The notes under the pieces are model-generated. The model was not told the DNA's origin, did not search any database, and was given only the letters and a program-made list of their open reading frames with translations. A stretch of DNA of 7,713 nucleotides from Moraxellaceae bacterium (GTDB lineage: Bacteria; Pseudomonadota; Gammaproteobacteria; Pseudomonadales; Moraxellaceae). The stretch covers positions 1-7,713 of the forward strand of contig JAUXNL010000032.1 of assembly GCA_030684415.1 (NCBI GenBank), in the 5' to 3' direction. Each line of letters begins with the position of its first letter. Position 1 is the stretch's first letter. Made by a program: the position numbers and the translations under genes. Shown in pieces: positions 1 through 6,174 of this stretch.

Positions 1-21
1 CATCGGCGAGACGGCTTTTTG

Positions 22-167
22 TGACTCAACAGCCTTTTGACTCAACGGGCTTTTGACTCATCAGCGCCTTGATGGCGCAGCATTTTGATGAACCAGCGCT
101 TCGATGAGCCGGGGCGATGACGCATCAGGGCATGAGACCCGTCAGGGCCCGTGACTCATCAGCCACG
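22..167. repeat. Degenerate 16-bp direct-repeat array upstream of padR
   Basis: Units beginning TGACTCA or TGATG recur every 16 bases at 22, 38, 54, 70 and 86, then less regularly at 102, 118, 133 and 152. The first three are closest to each other (TGACTCAACAGCCTTT, TGACTCAACGGGCTTT, TGACTCATCAGCGCCT). The run before base 22 ends in a similar GGCTTTTTG, so the array probably continues off the left edge. The units share ACTCAAC or ACTCATC with the palindromic operator downstream. A period of 16 is not a multiple of three, and no plausible protein runs through it, so I read it as non-coding. Its role is unknown; extra regulator-binding half-sites are one possibility. Confidence 0.7.
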
Positions 168-188
168 AGAGGCTACACCCACTCACCC

Positions 189-212
189 GTATACTCAACA
201 AGTTGAGTATAC
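189..212. promoter_or_regulatory. Perfect 11-bp inverted repeat, probable PadR operator
   Basis: The left arm GTATACTCAAC (189-199) and right arm GTTGAGTATAC (202-212) are exact reverse complements around AA. The centre lies about 42 bases before the padR start. PadR-family repressors are dimers that typically bind palindromes in their own promoter, so autoregulation is the natural inference. TATACT occurs at 190-195 and 208-213 and could serve as a -10 hexamer buried in the operator, which fits repression by occlusion. I see no good -35 box at the right distance, so the exact promoter is not assigned. The site could also serve a divergent gene beyond the left edge. Confidence 0.75.
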
Positions 213-242
213 TCACCGCATCACTCACTACTGGGGGCCTTC

Positions 243-854
243 ATGTCGCTGCGCCAGGTTCTGCTGGTCTATCTCGACTCCGGCGCCGCTGCCGGCTACG
301 ACATCGTCAAAGGTTTCCAGCGCACCTACGGCTATCTCTGGAACGCCAGTTACCAGCAGATTTACCGCGACCTCGGCAAGCTTCTGGAGGACGGCCTCGT
401 GGACTGCGAGACGAAGGCCAATGGCCGCCGGCCCGCCCGCAAGGTCTACCGCATCAACCCCCGTGGCCGCGCGGCCATGCACCAGTGGCTCGCCACCCCC
501 GTCCGCCTGCCGCATGTCAACGATGCCTTTCTGGTGAAGCTGGCGGCCGTGCACCTGCTGGACCGCGACGCCTTCATTGCCGAACTGCACGAGCATCAAA
601 AAGCCTACCGTGCGGTGCTAGTGGACTTGCGGCGCAATCTCGCCTTTTTTGATGCCCTGCCGCGCGCGTTCCTGCAGCGCAAGGCTTATGGCATCTACCT
701 CACGCTCAAGCGCGGCATACAGGTGGTGGACACCTGGCTGGAGTGGGCGGAAGAAGTCGAAGCGTTTTTGCTGAACGTGCCCCTTGAGGCACCGACGCAG
801 GAGGAAGTGGCGATGTTCAACCGCCTGTTGATGTCGGACCAGGTGCCACTGTGA
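243..854 (+). CDS. PadR-family transcriptional regulator
   Basis: This is a 203-aa DNA-binding regulator with full-length PadR architecture. Residues 1-85 form a winged helix: the opening MSLRQVLLVYL, the GYDIVKGF turn (18-25), the likely recognition helix SYQQIYRDLGKLLEDGLV (36-53) and a basic wing RRPARKVYRI (62-71). Residues from about 93 to 178 form the helical dimerisation region of the PadR C-terminal (Vir_act_alpha_C-like) type. The ATG at 243 is preceded by GGGGG at 233-237 and gives exactly the N-terminus typical of the family, so this start is preferred. An operator-like palindrome sits just upstream, suggesting autorepression. The stop is followed after 14 bases by a repeat element with a perfect hairpin, so the gene is probably monocistronic. 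The effector and other targets cannot be told from sequence; PadR proteins respond to diverse small molecules. Confidence 0.93.
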   Translation: MSLRQVLLVYLDSGAAAGYDIVKGFQRTYGYLWNASYQQIYRDLGKLLEDGLVDCETKANGRRPARKVYRINPRGRAAMHQWLATPVRLPHVNDAFLVKLAAVHLLDRDAFIAELHEHQKAYRAVLVDLRRNLAFFDALPRAFLQRKAYGIYLTLKRGIQVVDTWLEWAEEVEAFLLNVPLEAPTQEEVAMFNRLLMSDQVPL

Positions 855-867
855 GCTCGATGGGCAC

Positions 868-1036
868 TAACAGCTTGCTGAAAAATGCTTTTCAGCAAGC
901 TGTTCGCCGGGCAGGGATGGCCGGATCGCGAATGAATCACGCTTGCGCGATTCGTTCAGTGTGGAGGGATTCCGGACATGTGCCGGGGTCGCGGGCTGAA
1001 AAAGCTCCGGATGGGCGCTTTTCAGCAAGCGGCTAA
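868..1036 (+). repeat. 169-bp palindromic MITE-like element, copy 1
   Basis: The ends are imperfect inverted repeats: the left end reads TAACAGCTTGCTGAAAA, and the reverse complement of the right end reads TTAGCCGCTTGCTGAAAA. Internally there is a left hairpin (869-904), a central hairpin (930-957) and a right hairpin built on GCTGAAAA/TTTTCAGC (about 996-1026). A second copy lies inverted at 3509-3676; by eye they differ at about 30 positions and one gap, roughly 82% identity. CTAA occurs at both edges (867-870 and 1033-1036) and could be a target duplication or part of the ends. No transposase is encoded, so it would be a non-autonomous element. I cannot assign it to a named IS family. Confidence 0.8.
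869..904. other. Perfect 16-bp hairpin just after padR
   Basis: AACAGCTTGCTGAAAA (869-884) pairs exactly with TTTTCAGCAAGCTGTT (889-904) around a four-base ATGC loop. It forms the left arm of repeat copy 1 and starts 14 bases after the padR stop. A stem of this strength may halt transcription or protect the padR 3' end. It lacks the downstream T run of an intrinsic terminator, so I do not call it one. The equivalent stem in copy 2 has interior mismatches. Confidence 0.7.
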
Positions 1037-1140
1037 TGCGAGCAGCATACTGGCCAGAAGGTTGCCGATAGCATCCACAGGAGAAGAGTGCCTGAAGAAC
1101 AAAGCTGGCCTCAGCGTAAGGACCGACACAGAGCAACCAT

Positions 1141-1170
1141 CGGTATCGGGCGGTTCGGTATCGGGCGGTT
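1141..1170. repeat. 15-bp tandem duplication
   Basis: CGGTATCGGGCGGTT occurs twice back to back without mismatch, followed by a partial third unit CGGCAT. It lies between the two GAGCAACCATC direct repeats. Confidence 0.85.
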
Positions 1171-1387
1171 CGGCATACCACAACGACGTCGGTGGGCGCC
1201 GACAAGAGCAACCATCTGAAAATGCCGCGCGAACGTCGACAAAACTCTCCTGCGCTTGTGCCAGCTCGCCGCAAGAATGGCTTCACAGGAGGCGTAGGGG
1301 TTAGCGCCCCGAACCTGTTGCCACGCCAGCAAAGGCACTGAGGGATAGCGCTCAAGCGCGTCCAGACAGCGGGAGTGCTGTACTGGC

Positions 1388-1423
1388 TCGCCAAAACACC
1401 TACCATCGCCAAAACATCTACCA
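1388..1423. repeat. 18-bp tandem duplication
   Basis: TCGCCAAAACACCTACCA is followed directly by TCGCCAAAACATCTACCA, with a single C-to-T difference. It ends six bases before the 16-bp palindrome. Confidence 0.85.
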
Positions 1424-1428
1424 CAAGC

Positions 1429-1444
1429 ACGCTGTGCACAGCGT
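1429..1444. promoter_or_regulatory. Perfect 16-bp palindrome, possible operator
   Basis: ACGCTGTGCACAGCGT equals its own reverse complement over all 16 bases. It lies 61 bases before the start codon of the EptA-like gene, a position where a dimeric regulator could control transcription. A perfect 16-mer palindrome is unlikely by chance in a window this size. The binding protein is unknown, and it does not resemble the PadR operator upstream. Confidence 0.4.
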
Positions 1445-1505
1445 CTGTCATGGCGCCGACATTGGGTGCTGAGCGTCTACAGCGGAACAGGGAACTGACT
1501 TTCTT

Positions 1506-3317
1506 ATGACTCATGTTGTCTGGATAACCAAGACTGTTCTGGCTTGGCTGGTGCTGCCCTGCATTTTCATCCTGAGCTACGTCTACGGGCTTGATCAGCC
1601 CGCCAGTGCCATTGCGCCGCATCTGCTGACAGCCTGCTGGTTTGCCTTGTTCATGACCAGTCTGAATGTGCTGGTGGTGAACGCAGCAGGAACGAAAAGC
1701 CCCGCCTTTCACCTGTACATTTTTTTATGCACCTGCCTGATTCTGCCGATGTGCCTGTATTACGTTCTGGTGCTGTTTGGCATACGAACCTGGGCCAACG
1801 TCATCACGATTGAACTTGTGCAGAGCTATATCATCCAGGCACCGCAATTCTCGGAAGCCTTGGGCATTCCTTTATGGCCAGCCATTCCGCTGGGCCTGTT
1901 GCTCTTTGCCTTGGTGTATCTGACAACACTTTACTTGCATCGCCGGGCAGGCGCTGATGCCTTCCGGGTGGGAGTGTCCAAACCGCTATTCATCAGTCTC
2001 CTGGCAATAGTGGTTTTTTTCTTCTCCAGCCAGCTTCCGGGGGCAGTTCCTCTGCGCAACATGAAGGTGCATGAGCCCTTGGCAATGACGCTATTTTCGG
2101 GACGCAGCCATAACAATCACTACGCCACCCAAGGCGTCAAGACCGATCCGCAATGGGACGTTCTGGAGGAGGCTGCGCGGGCTGACTACGTCAGCGCTGA
2201 TGCGGCACAACCCAAGAAAAACATCATCATCATTCTTCCCGATGCACTGCGTCAGGATCACATGAGCCTTTATGGCTACGAGCGCGACACCACGCCTTGG
2301 CTGAGACGCATGGGCGAGGCTGGCAAACTCATCAAGTTCGATCATGCCCACTCCACTTGCGCCGAAACCACATGCGCCCATGCCAGCATGCTGGGCTCGC
2401 GCCACATCAGGGAATTTCCGCAGAAAATATTCTCGTTACAGGAAGTATTGAAGCGGAACGGCTACTTCACTCGCATGATCATCAGCGGCGACCATGTCAA
2501 CTTCTACAACATCCGCGAAATCTATGGCGAACTTGATGACTACTACGATGGCTCAATGGCGCCAGGTTATTACATCAATGACGACCAGCTCGTGCTCGAC
2601 AAAACCAGTAGCCTGCCGGAGTGGAATGGCCAACCGACCTTCATTCACTACCACCTGCTGTCGAATCATGTGTTGGGCAAAAAATTCAAGACCCACCAGC
2701 CATGGACACCCTTCAAGCCCTATTACGGCATCACCCGCTCGGCGCCCCGGCAGGACTACACCAACTTCTATGACAATGGCGTGCTGCAGACCGATGCGGT
2801 CATCCAGCAACTGCTGGAAACACTGAAGGCGAAGGGGTATCTGGACAATGCGCTGGTCGTCATCACGTCCGACCATGGCGATGGACTGGGCGAGCACCAA
2901 CTGATGAACCATACCAACAGTGTGTACCAGGAAGCGTTGCATGTGCCGCTGGTATTCATTCCCTATGGTTATGCGTCCAGCATCCGCAATGACGCACAAC
3001 CCCTGACGTCACTGATCGACATTGCGCCGACCATACTGACTGAAACCGGCATCCCGATTCCAGCGACATGGAAAGGCTCGCCCCTGCAAAAAGACATCAA
3101 CAGGCGTCATCTCTTTTTCATGATGCAGCCGCAGGAAGGGCTTTATGACACCCAAGGTGAAGGACGCTGGAAATACTGGCGCAACCGGATAACCGGCGAG
3201 GAGTTTGTATTCGACCTGAAAGCAGACCCCGGCGAAAAGAACAATCTCGTGCACAGTGTGCCACCGGCAAAAAAGCAGGAGTGGCGCGACATCATGCTGA
3301 AACTGATGAAGCCCTGA
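1506..3317 (+). CDS. EptA/MCR-like membrane transferase of the sulfatase superfamily
   Basis: This 603-aa inner-membrane enzyme has five predicted membrane helices (about 9-29, 38-60, 69-92, 122-144, 159-178) followed by a periplasmic alkaline-phosphatase-fold domain from about 237. Visible active-site residues are D246 in ILPDALRQDH; T289 in STCAETTCAHASM, the probable nucleophile; the H383/H388 pair in HLLSNH; YDN (422-424); D456/H457 in TSDHGDGLGE; and H469. The offsets C285-T289, H383-H388 and H457-H469 match those I recall for MCR-1 (C281-T285, H390-H395, H466-H478). This supports transfer of a phospho-headgroup such as phosphoethanolamine to an envelope glycan or lipid. A formylglycine CxPSR motif is absent, arguing against a true sulfatase. 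However, the C-terminus (FDLKADPGEKNNL, about 569-581) is sulfatase-like, and at 603 aa it is longer than typical EptA (about 545). The substrate is therefore open. CAGGGA at 1488-1493 is a distant ribosome site. The gene is more A/T-rich than pbpC in sampled rows and sits between inverted repeats, hinting at acquisition. Confidence 0.85.
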   Translation: MTHVVWITKTVLAWLVLPCIFILSYVYGLDQPASAIAPHLLTACWFALFMTSLNVLVVNAAGTKSPAFHLYIFLCTCLILPMCLYYVLVLFGIRTWANVITIELVQSYIIQAPQFSEALGIPLWPAIPLGLLLFALVYLTTLYLHRRAGADAFRVGVSKPLFISLLAIVVFFFSSQLPGAVPLRNMKVHEPLAMTLFSGRSHNNHYATQGVKTDPQWDVLEEAARADYVSADAAQPKKNIIIILPDALRQDHMSLYGYERDTTPWLRRMGEAGKLIKFDHAHSTCAETTCAHASMLGSRHIREFPQKIFSLQEVLKRNGYFTRMIISGDHVNFYNIREIYGELDDYYDGSMAPGYYINDDQLVLDKTSSLPEWNGQPTFIHYHLLSNHVLGKKFKTHQPWTPFKPYYGITRSAPRQDYTNFYDNGVLQTDAVIQQLLETLKAKGYLDNALVVITSDHGDGLGEHQLMNHTNSVYQEALHVPLVFIPYGYASSIRNDAQPLTSLIDIAPTILTETGIPIPATWKGSPLQKDINRRHLFFMMQPQEGLYDTQGEGRWKYWRNRITGEEFVFDLKADPGEKNNLVHSVPPAKKQEWRDIMLKLMKP

Positions 3318-3371
3318 TATTCCAGCGGTTTTTGCTGTAACCCTCTGCGCTTACAGGGATTTTCGGCAAAT

Positions 3372-3401
3372 GCCATGGCAGGCAGATCACCTTGCCATGG
3401 C
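3372..3401. terminator. Hairpin downstream of the EptA-like gene, terminator-like
   Basis: GCCATGGCA (3372-3380) pairs perfectly with TGCCATGGC (3393-3401) across a 12-base loop, about 55 bases after the stop codon. There is no T tract on either side, so intrinsic termination is doubtful; it may instead stabilise the transcript end. Confidence 0.3.
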
Positions 3402-3508
3402 CCGGCGCTGGCCAGCGGCAATCCCCGTGCAGCAGGCGCAGCGCGAACGGTATTGCCCTGAGTCAGGAAAGCGATGAACTCCCCGCACACCCGTCGAAGG
3501 GCTGCTGA

Positions 3509-3676
3509 TTAACAGCTTGCTGGAAAACGCCCATCCTGGGCTGTTTCAGCCCACCATCCCGGCACAGGTCCGGAATCGCTCCACGCTGAATCAATCACTT
3601 GGGCGTGATTGATTCGCGACCCGGCCCTCCTTGGCCGGGAAACAGCGGGCTGAAAAGCATTTTCAGCAAGCTGCTA
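3509..3676 (-). repeat. 168-bp palindromic MITE-like element, copy 2 (inverted)
   Basis: Read on the minus strand this aligns end to end with copy 1 at 868-1036, roughly 82% identical. The ends are TTAACAGCTTGCTGGAAAA on the left and, as reverse complement, TTAGCAGCTTGCTGAAAA on the right. The central hairpin (3588-3598 with 3605-3615) is a perfect 11-bp stem, better than in copy 1, and one pair is swapped from G-C to C-G between the copies. It lies between the convergent EptA-like and pbpC genes, in the orientation opposite to copy 1. Confidence 0.8.
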
Positions 3677-3778
3677 AAACCAATGGCATCGGTAGGGCTC
3701 TCCTGAGCTTGGCGAAGAACTCCGAAGGGGCGTGTGGAAGGGCTGCATTCGAATCGCTCTGGATGATCCAACGCCGCG

Positions 3779-5893
3779 CTAGCGTTGCTGGCGGCCCCGC
3801 ACGGTAAACACCACCGCATCACGCTCGATGCCGCGCGCATCTTTCAACACCAGACGGTGACGACCGGGCAGCGGCGTCCAGTCCAACGTTTTGGCCGCGC
3901 CCAACGGCTTGTCATCCAGCCACCAGGTCAGGCCTTTTTCCGGGGTTTCCGCGCGGAAGCGCAATTGTTGACGGGTCAGGGGAATATCCGGATCGATTGC
4001 AATCACGGTTTCATTGACCGGCGACACAATGCGCACCATGGCCTGTGGCGTGTACTCCACTCGCGCCAGCTCGGTGCCGCGCACAAACCATTCTTCCCGC
4101 GCCGGTTCACTCACGCCGGAAAACCCGACACGCTGACGCACAAGACCGAGAGGCGCCATTGGCGCACTGCCGCCGGGGCGCACGCGGCCACCTTCCAGAT
4201 GCTGCATGACGGCCGCCCATACCGGTGCTGCGCCGCTGATGCCGGACACCTCATGCATCGGGCTGCCGTCGAAATTGCCCACCCACACCCCCACGGTATA
4301 GCGCTGCGAAAAACCAACAGCCCAGTTGTCCCGCATGTCCTTACTGGTACCGGTTTTCACGGCCGTCCAGAACGGTGTGGACAGCGGGCTTTCGAGCCCG
4401 AATGTCAGTGCCCGCGCACTGCGGTCACTGAGGATATCGGCAGTGATGAAGCTGGCATTTTCATCCAGCAGGCGTCGTGCCTCGGCCGGCCGTGTCAAAA
4501 ATGAAGGGGGGCTCGTGCTGCCACCACGGGCGAGCGTGCGGTAGGCGTTGGTCAGCGTCCACAGCGTCACGTCTGCAGAGCCCAGCGCCAGCGCATGGCC
4601 GTAAAACTCCGGCGCCTCTGGCAGCGCAAGGCCCAGATCCCGCAGACGCATCCAGGCATTTTCCACGCCGACCAGCGCTAGCACGCGCACCGCCGGCACA
4701 TTGAGCGACGAGGCCAGGGCCACGCGCGCACTCACCGGCCCCTTGAAATCCTTTTCGTAGTTTTGCGGCACATAAAGCCCGGTAGGCGTCGGAAAACTCA
4801 CGGGCGTGTCTTCCAGCACAGAAGCGGCCGTGAGGTACTGGCGCTCGAATGCCAGCTCATAGAGAAACGGTTTCAGCGTTGACCCCGCCTGCCGCAAGGC
4901 CTGCACACCATCAACAAACCGCGCCGATTCCAGTCGCCCGGCATTGGCCACATAGGCCAGCACCTCACCACTGGCATTGTCGAGCACCAGCACGGCACCC
5001 GCCTGCACCTGACGTGATTGCAAGGCCGCCAGTTGATCGTGCAGCAGGATTTCGGCGCGCTGCTGCAGCGCGCCATCGAGCGTGCTGCGCACTTGCTCGT
5101 CCGGCTGCGTAAGCAAAGTAGCACTGATGGCTTCCAGCGCCGGGCGTTCGGGATACGGCGCCAACCGCTTGGCCAGCACCGTCATCGCCAGATCGCGGAT
5201 GACATTGCAATCTGCTTCCATGAACCCGGCGTTAATGAGCACACAGGCACGCGTGGCCACGCGGCCGGGCACGGCCTGTGGCGAGGGCAGTAACGACGCC
5301 AGCAGCAGGCTTTCATTGCGCGTCAGGCCAGCGGGAACTTTGCCAAACAGTGCGGCGCTGACGGCCGCTACGCCTTGCAGATCGCCACGAAAGCTCACCA
5401 GATTGAGATAGGCCTCGATAATCTGGGCCTTGCTCCAGGTTTTTTCGAGCGCGCGCGCCGCCTGCATCTGATTCCATTTTTGCCCGAGCGAGCGGCCCCC
5501 ACGGCGCCAGGCCAGCTCGTCATTGACCAGTCCGGCCAACTGCATGGTGATGGTGGACGCGCCTCGCGATTTGTCGCCGGTCACGTACTTCATGGCCGCG
5601 AGAGCGGTGGCGCTCCAGTCAACGCCGCCGTGATCCCAGAATTCGCGGTCTTCGGCAAACACCACCGCCTCGGTAAGCGCGGGCGATATCTCGGCCAGCG
5701 GCACCCAGCGCAAACGGTTGGTCTGCATGTCCACACGGCGGGCATGCAAAAACTTGCCATTGCGGTCCAGCAACTCTGCGTACGATGAGCGGAAGCCGCT
5801 CTGCACCTCTGTGAAGGTGGGCGTCTCCGCCGCCTGCAGCAGCAGTGGCAGGCAAAGCAGCCAGAGGCCGAGCAACACTCCGGCTCGCTTCAT
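3779..5893 (-). CDS. pbpC: Penicillin-binding protein 1C (transglycosylase/transpeptidase)
   Basis: This bifunctional 704-aa periplasmic peptidoglycan synthase polymerises lipid II glycan chains and may cross-link stem peptides. A hydrophobic N-terminal segment (5-21) anchors it to or exports it across the inner membrane. The GT51 transglycosylase domain follows (about 55-230): VVFAEDREFWDHGGVD with catalytic E81, GASTITMQLA (111-120) and EAYLNLVSFRGDLQGVAAVS (160-179). The transpeptidase domain (about 295-565) has SxxK at S338-K341, SLN at 396-398 and KTGTS at 513-517. The C-terminal domain characteristic of PBP1C (about 620-698) completes it. All catalytic motifs are present and the length is usual for the family. 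The ATG at 5893 has GGGAGG five bases upstream and overlaps the TGA of a weak small ORF. It follows an alpha-2-macroglobulin gene on the same strand, the known partnership in which PBP1C is proposed to repair damaged peptidoglycan. Confidence 0.97.
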   Translation of the reverse strand: MKRAGVLLGLWLLCLPLLLQAAETPTFTEVQSGFRSSYAELLDRNGKFLHARRVDMQTNRLRWVPLAEISPALTEAVVFAEDREFWDHGGVDWSATALAAMKYVTGDKSRGASTITMQLAGLVNDELAWRRGGRSLGQKWNQMQAARALEKTWSKAQIIEAYLNLVSFRGDLQGVAAVSAALFGKVPAGLTRNESLLLASLLPSPQAVPGRVATRACVLINAGFMEADCNVIRDLAMTVLAKRLAPYPERPALEAISATLLTQPDEQVRSTLDGALQQRAEILLHDQLAALQSRQVQAGAVLVLDNASGEVLAYVANAGRLESARFVDGVQALRQAGSTLKPFLYELAFERQYLTAASVLEDTPVSFPTPTGLYVPQNYEKDFKGPVSARVALASSLNVPAVRVLALVGVENAWMRLRDLGLALPEAPEFYGHALALGSADVTLWTLTNAYRTLARGGSTSPPSFLTRPAEARRLLDENASFITADILSDRSARALTFGLESPLSTPFWTAVKTGTSKDMRDNWAVGFSQRYTVGVWVGNFDGSPMHEVSGISGAAPVWAAVMQHLEGGRVRPGGSAPMAPLGLVRQRVGFSGVSEPAREEWFVRGTELARVEYTPQAMVRIVSPVNETVIAIDPDIPLTRQQLRFRAETPEKGLTWWLDDKPLGAAKTLDWTPLPGRHRLVLKDARGIERDAVVFTVRGRQQR

Positions 5894-6174
5894 TGCAGCC
5901 TCCCGGCGGGTGACCCCGATACCGTGACATCTGTGCGGCTACGCCATGTAGAAGCAGCGCCGTGCCCCTGAATGCCAAGAGTGCTCTGCGTAAACGCGTT
6001 GCTGATGGCTGTACCGGATTGAAGACGCTGGGTCCTGTTTCGCTCCGCAGAAAGTTCGGGGACGACGACAATCCAGGCCTTCAGAGCCTTTCCAGCTAAC
6101 ACGGCACACATGACCCGAGTACGGATTGCCACAGAGCTCATTGGGCCGCTTCCTGAAAAAGGCCGGTGATGCAT
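5890..6174 (-). CDS. Doubtful small ORF overlapping the pbpC start
   Basis: This 94-codon frame starts with an ATG preceded by CAGGAG about ten bases upstream and ends in a TGA sharing ATGA with the pbpC start, which would permit translational coupling. The product has no recognisable domain or signal peptide; its one hydrophobic stretch (about 21-38) is interrupted by lysines. Codon third positions are not notably G/C-rich, unlike pbpC, which argues against a real gene. An alternative inner start would remove the first 11 residues. I keep it only because of the position and the ribosome site. Confidence 0.22.
   Translation of the reverse strand: MHHRPFSGSGPMSSVAIRTRVMCAVLAGKALKAWIVVVPELSAERNRTQRLQSGTAISNAFTQSTLGIQGHGAASTWRSRTDVTVSGSPAGRLQ

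Larger units (their letters stand above)
1111..1476 (-). pseudogene. Possible gene relic, open minus frame
   Basis: Between a TAG at 1477-1479 and a TGA at 1111-1113 the minus strand stays open for 121 codons. It includes a protein-like stretch, CFGEPVQHSRCLDALERYPS, that continues into VPLLAWQQVRGANPYAS. Both tandem duplications of the region (15 and 18 bp, multiples of three) fall in this frame, giving NRPIP twice and GRCFG twice. There is no ATG with a ribosome binding site near its beginning, and the second half is rich in R, C and H in a way typical of non-coding frames. I do not recognise a family. It could be a decayed gene fragment or a chance open frame. Confidence 0.15.
1037..1505. 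other. Gene-free stretch before the EptA-like gene
   Basis: No convincing gene is seen in these 469 bases on either strand. The content is two short tandem duplications (1141-1170 and 1388-1423), a repeated GAGCAACCATC at 1131-1141 and 1206-1216, one open minus-strand frame without a good start, and a 16-bp palindrome at 1429-1444. The promoter of the downstream gene should lie near the right end, but no clear -35/-10 pair stands out. Confidence 0.6.
3318..3778. other. Convergent intergenic region, gene-free
   Basis: The EptA-like gene and pbpC converge on these 461 bases. The contents are a possible hairpin CTGTAA/TTACAG at 3335-3356, a 9-bp-stem hairpin at 3372-3401, a 12-bp palindrome CGCTGGCCAGCG at 3406-3417, repeat copy 2 at 3509-3676, and a trailing stretch that resembles the common dispersed motif TTCGNCAAGCTCAGG on the minus strand (near 3700). 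No coding sequence is supported on either strand. Confidence 0.6.

Noticed and set aside
54..167. CTGATGAGTCA on the minus strand, resembling the hammerhead ribozyme core
   Set aside because: It occurs twice because of the tandem array, and neither copy is followed by the required GAAA segment and a matching stem, so no hammerhead can be formed.
22..167. Short regularly spaced repeats as a possible CRISPR array
   Set aside because: The units are 16 bp, contiguous and degenerate, with no unique spacers and no cas gene in view.
869..904. Intrinsic terminator of padR
   Set aside because: The stem is strong, but no T tract follows and the stem belongs to the repeat element, so it is annotated as a hairpin only.
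867..1712. 281-codon open frame on the minus strand
   Set aside because: It runs through the palindromic repeat and overlaps the start of the EptA-like gene antisense. The composition is not protein-like and no domain is visible.
2334..2405. Formylglycine-type arylsulfatase nucleophile at C290
   Set aside because: The sequence after C290 is AHAS, lacking the proline/arginine of CxPSR; the threonine at 289 matches the transferase pattern better.
3785..4504. 239-codon open frame on the plus strand inside pbpC
   Set aside because: It is the antisense shadow of pbpC, whose domains and catalytic motifs are complete on the minus strand.
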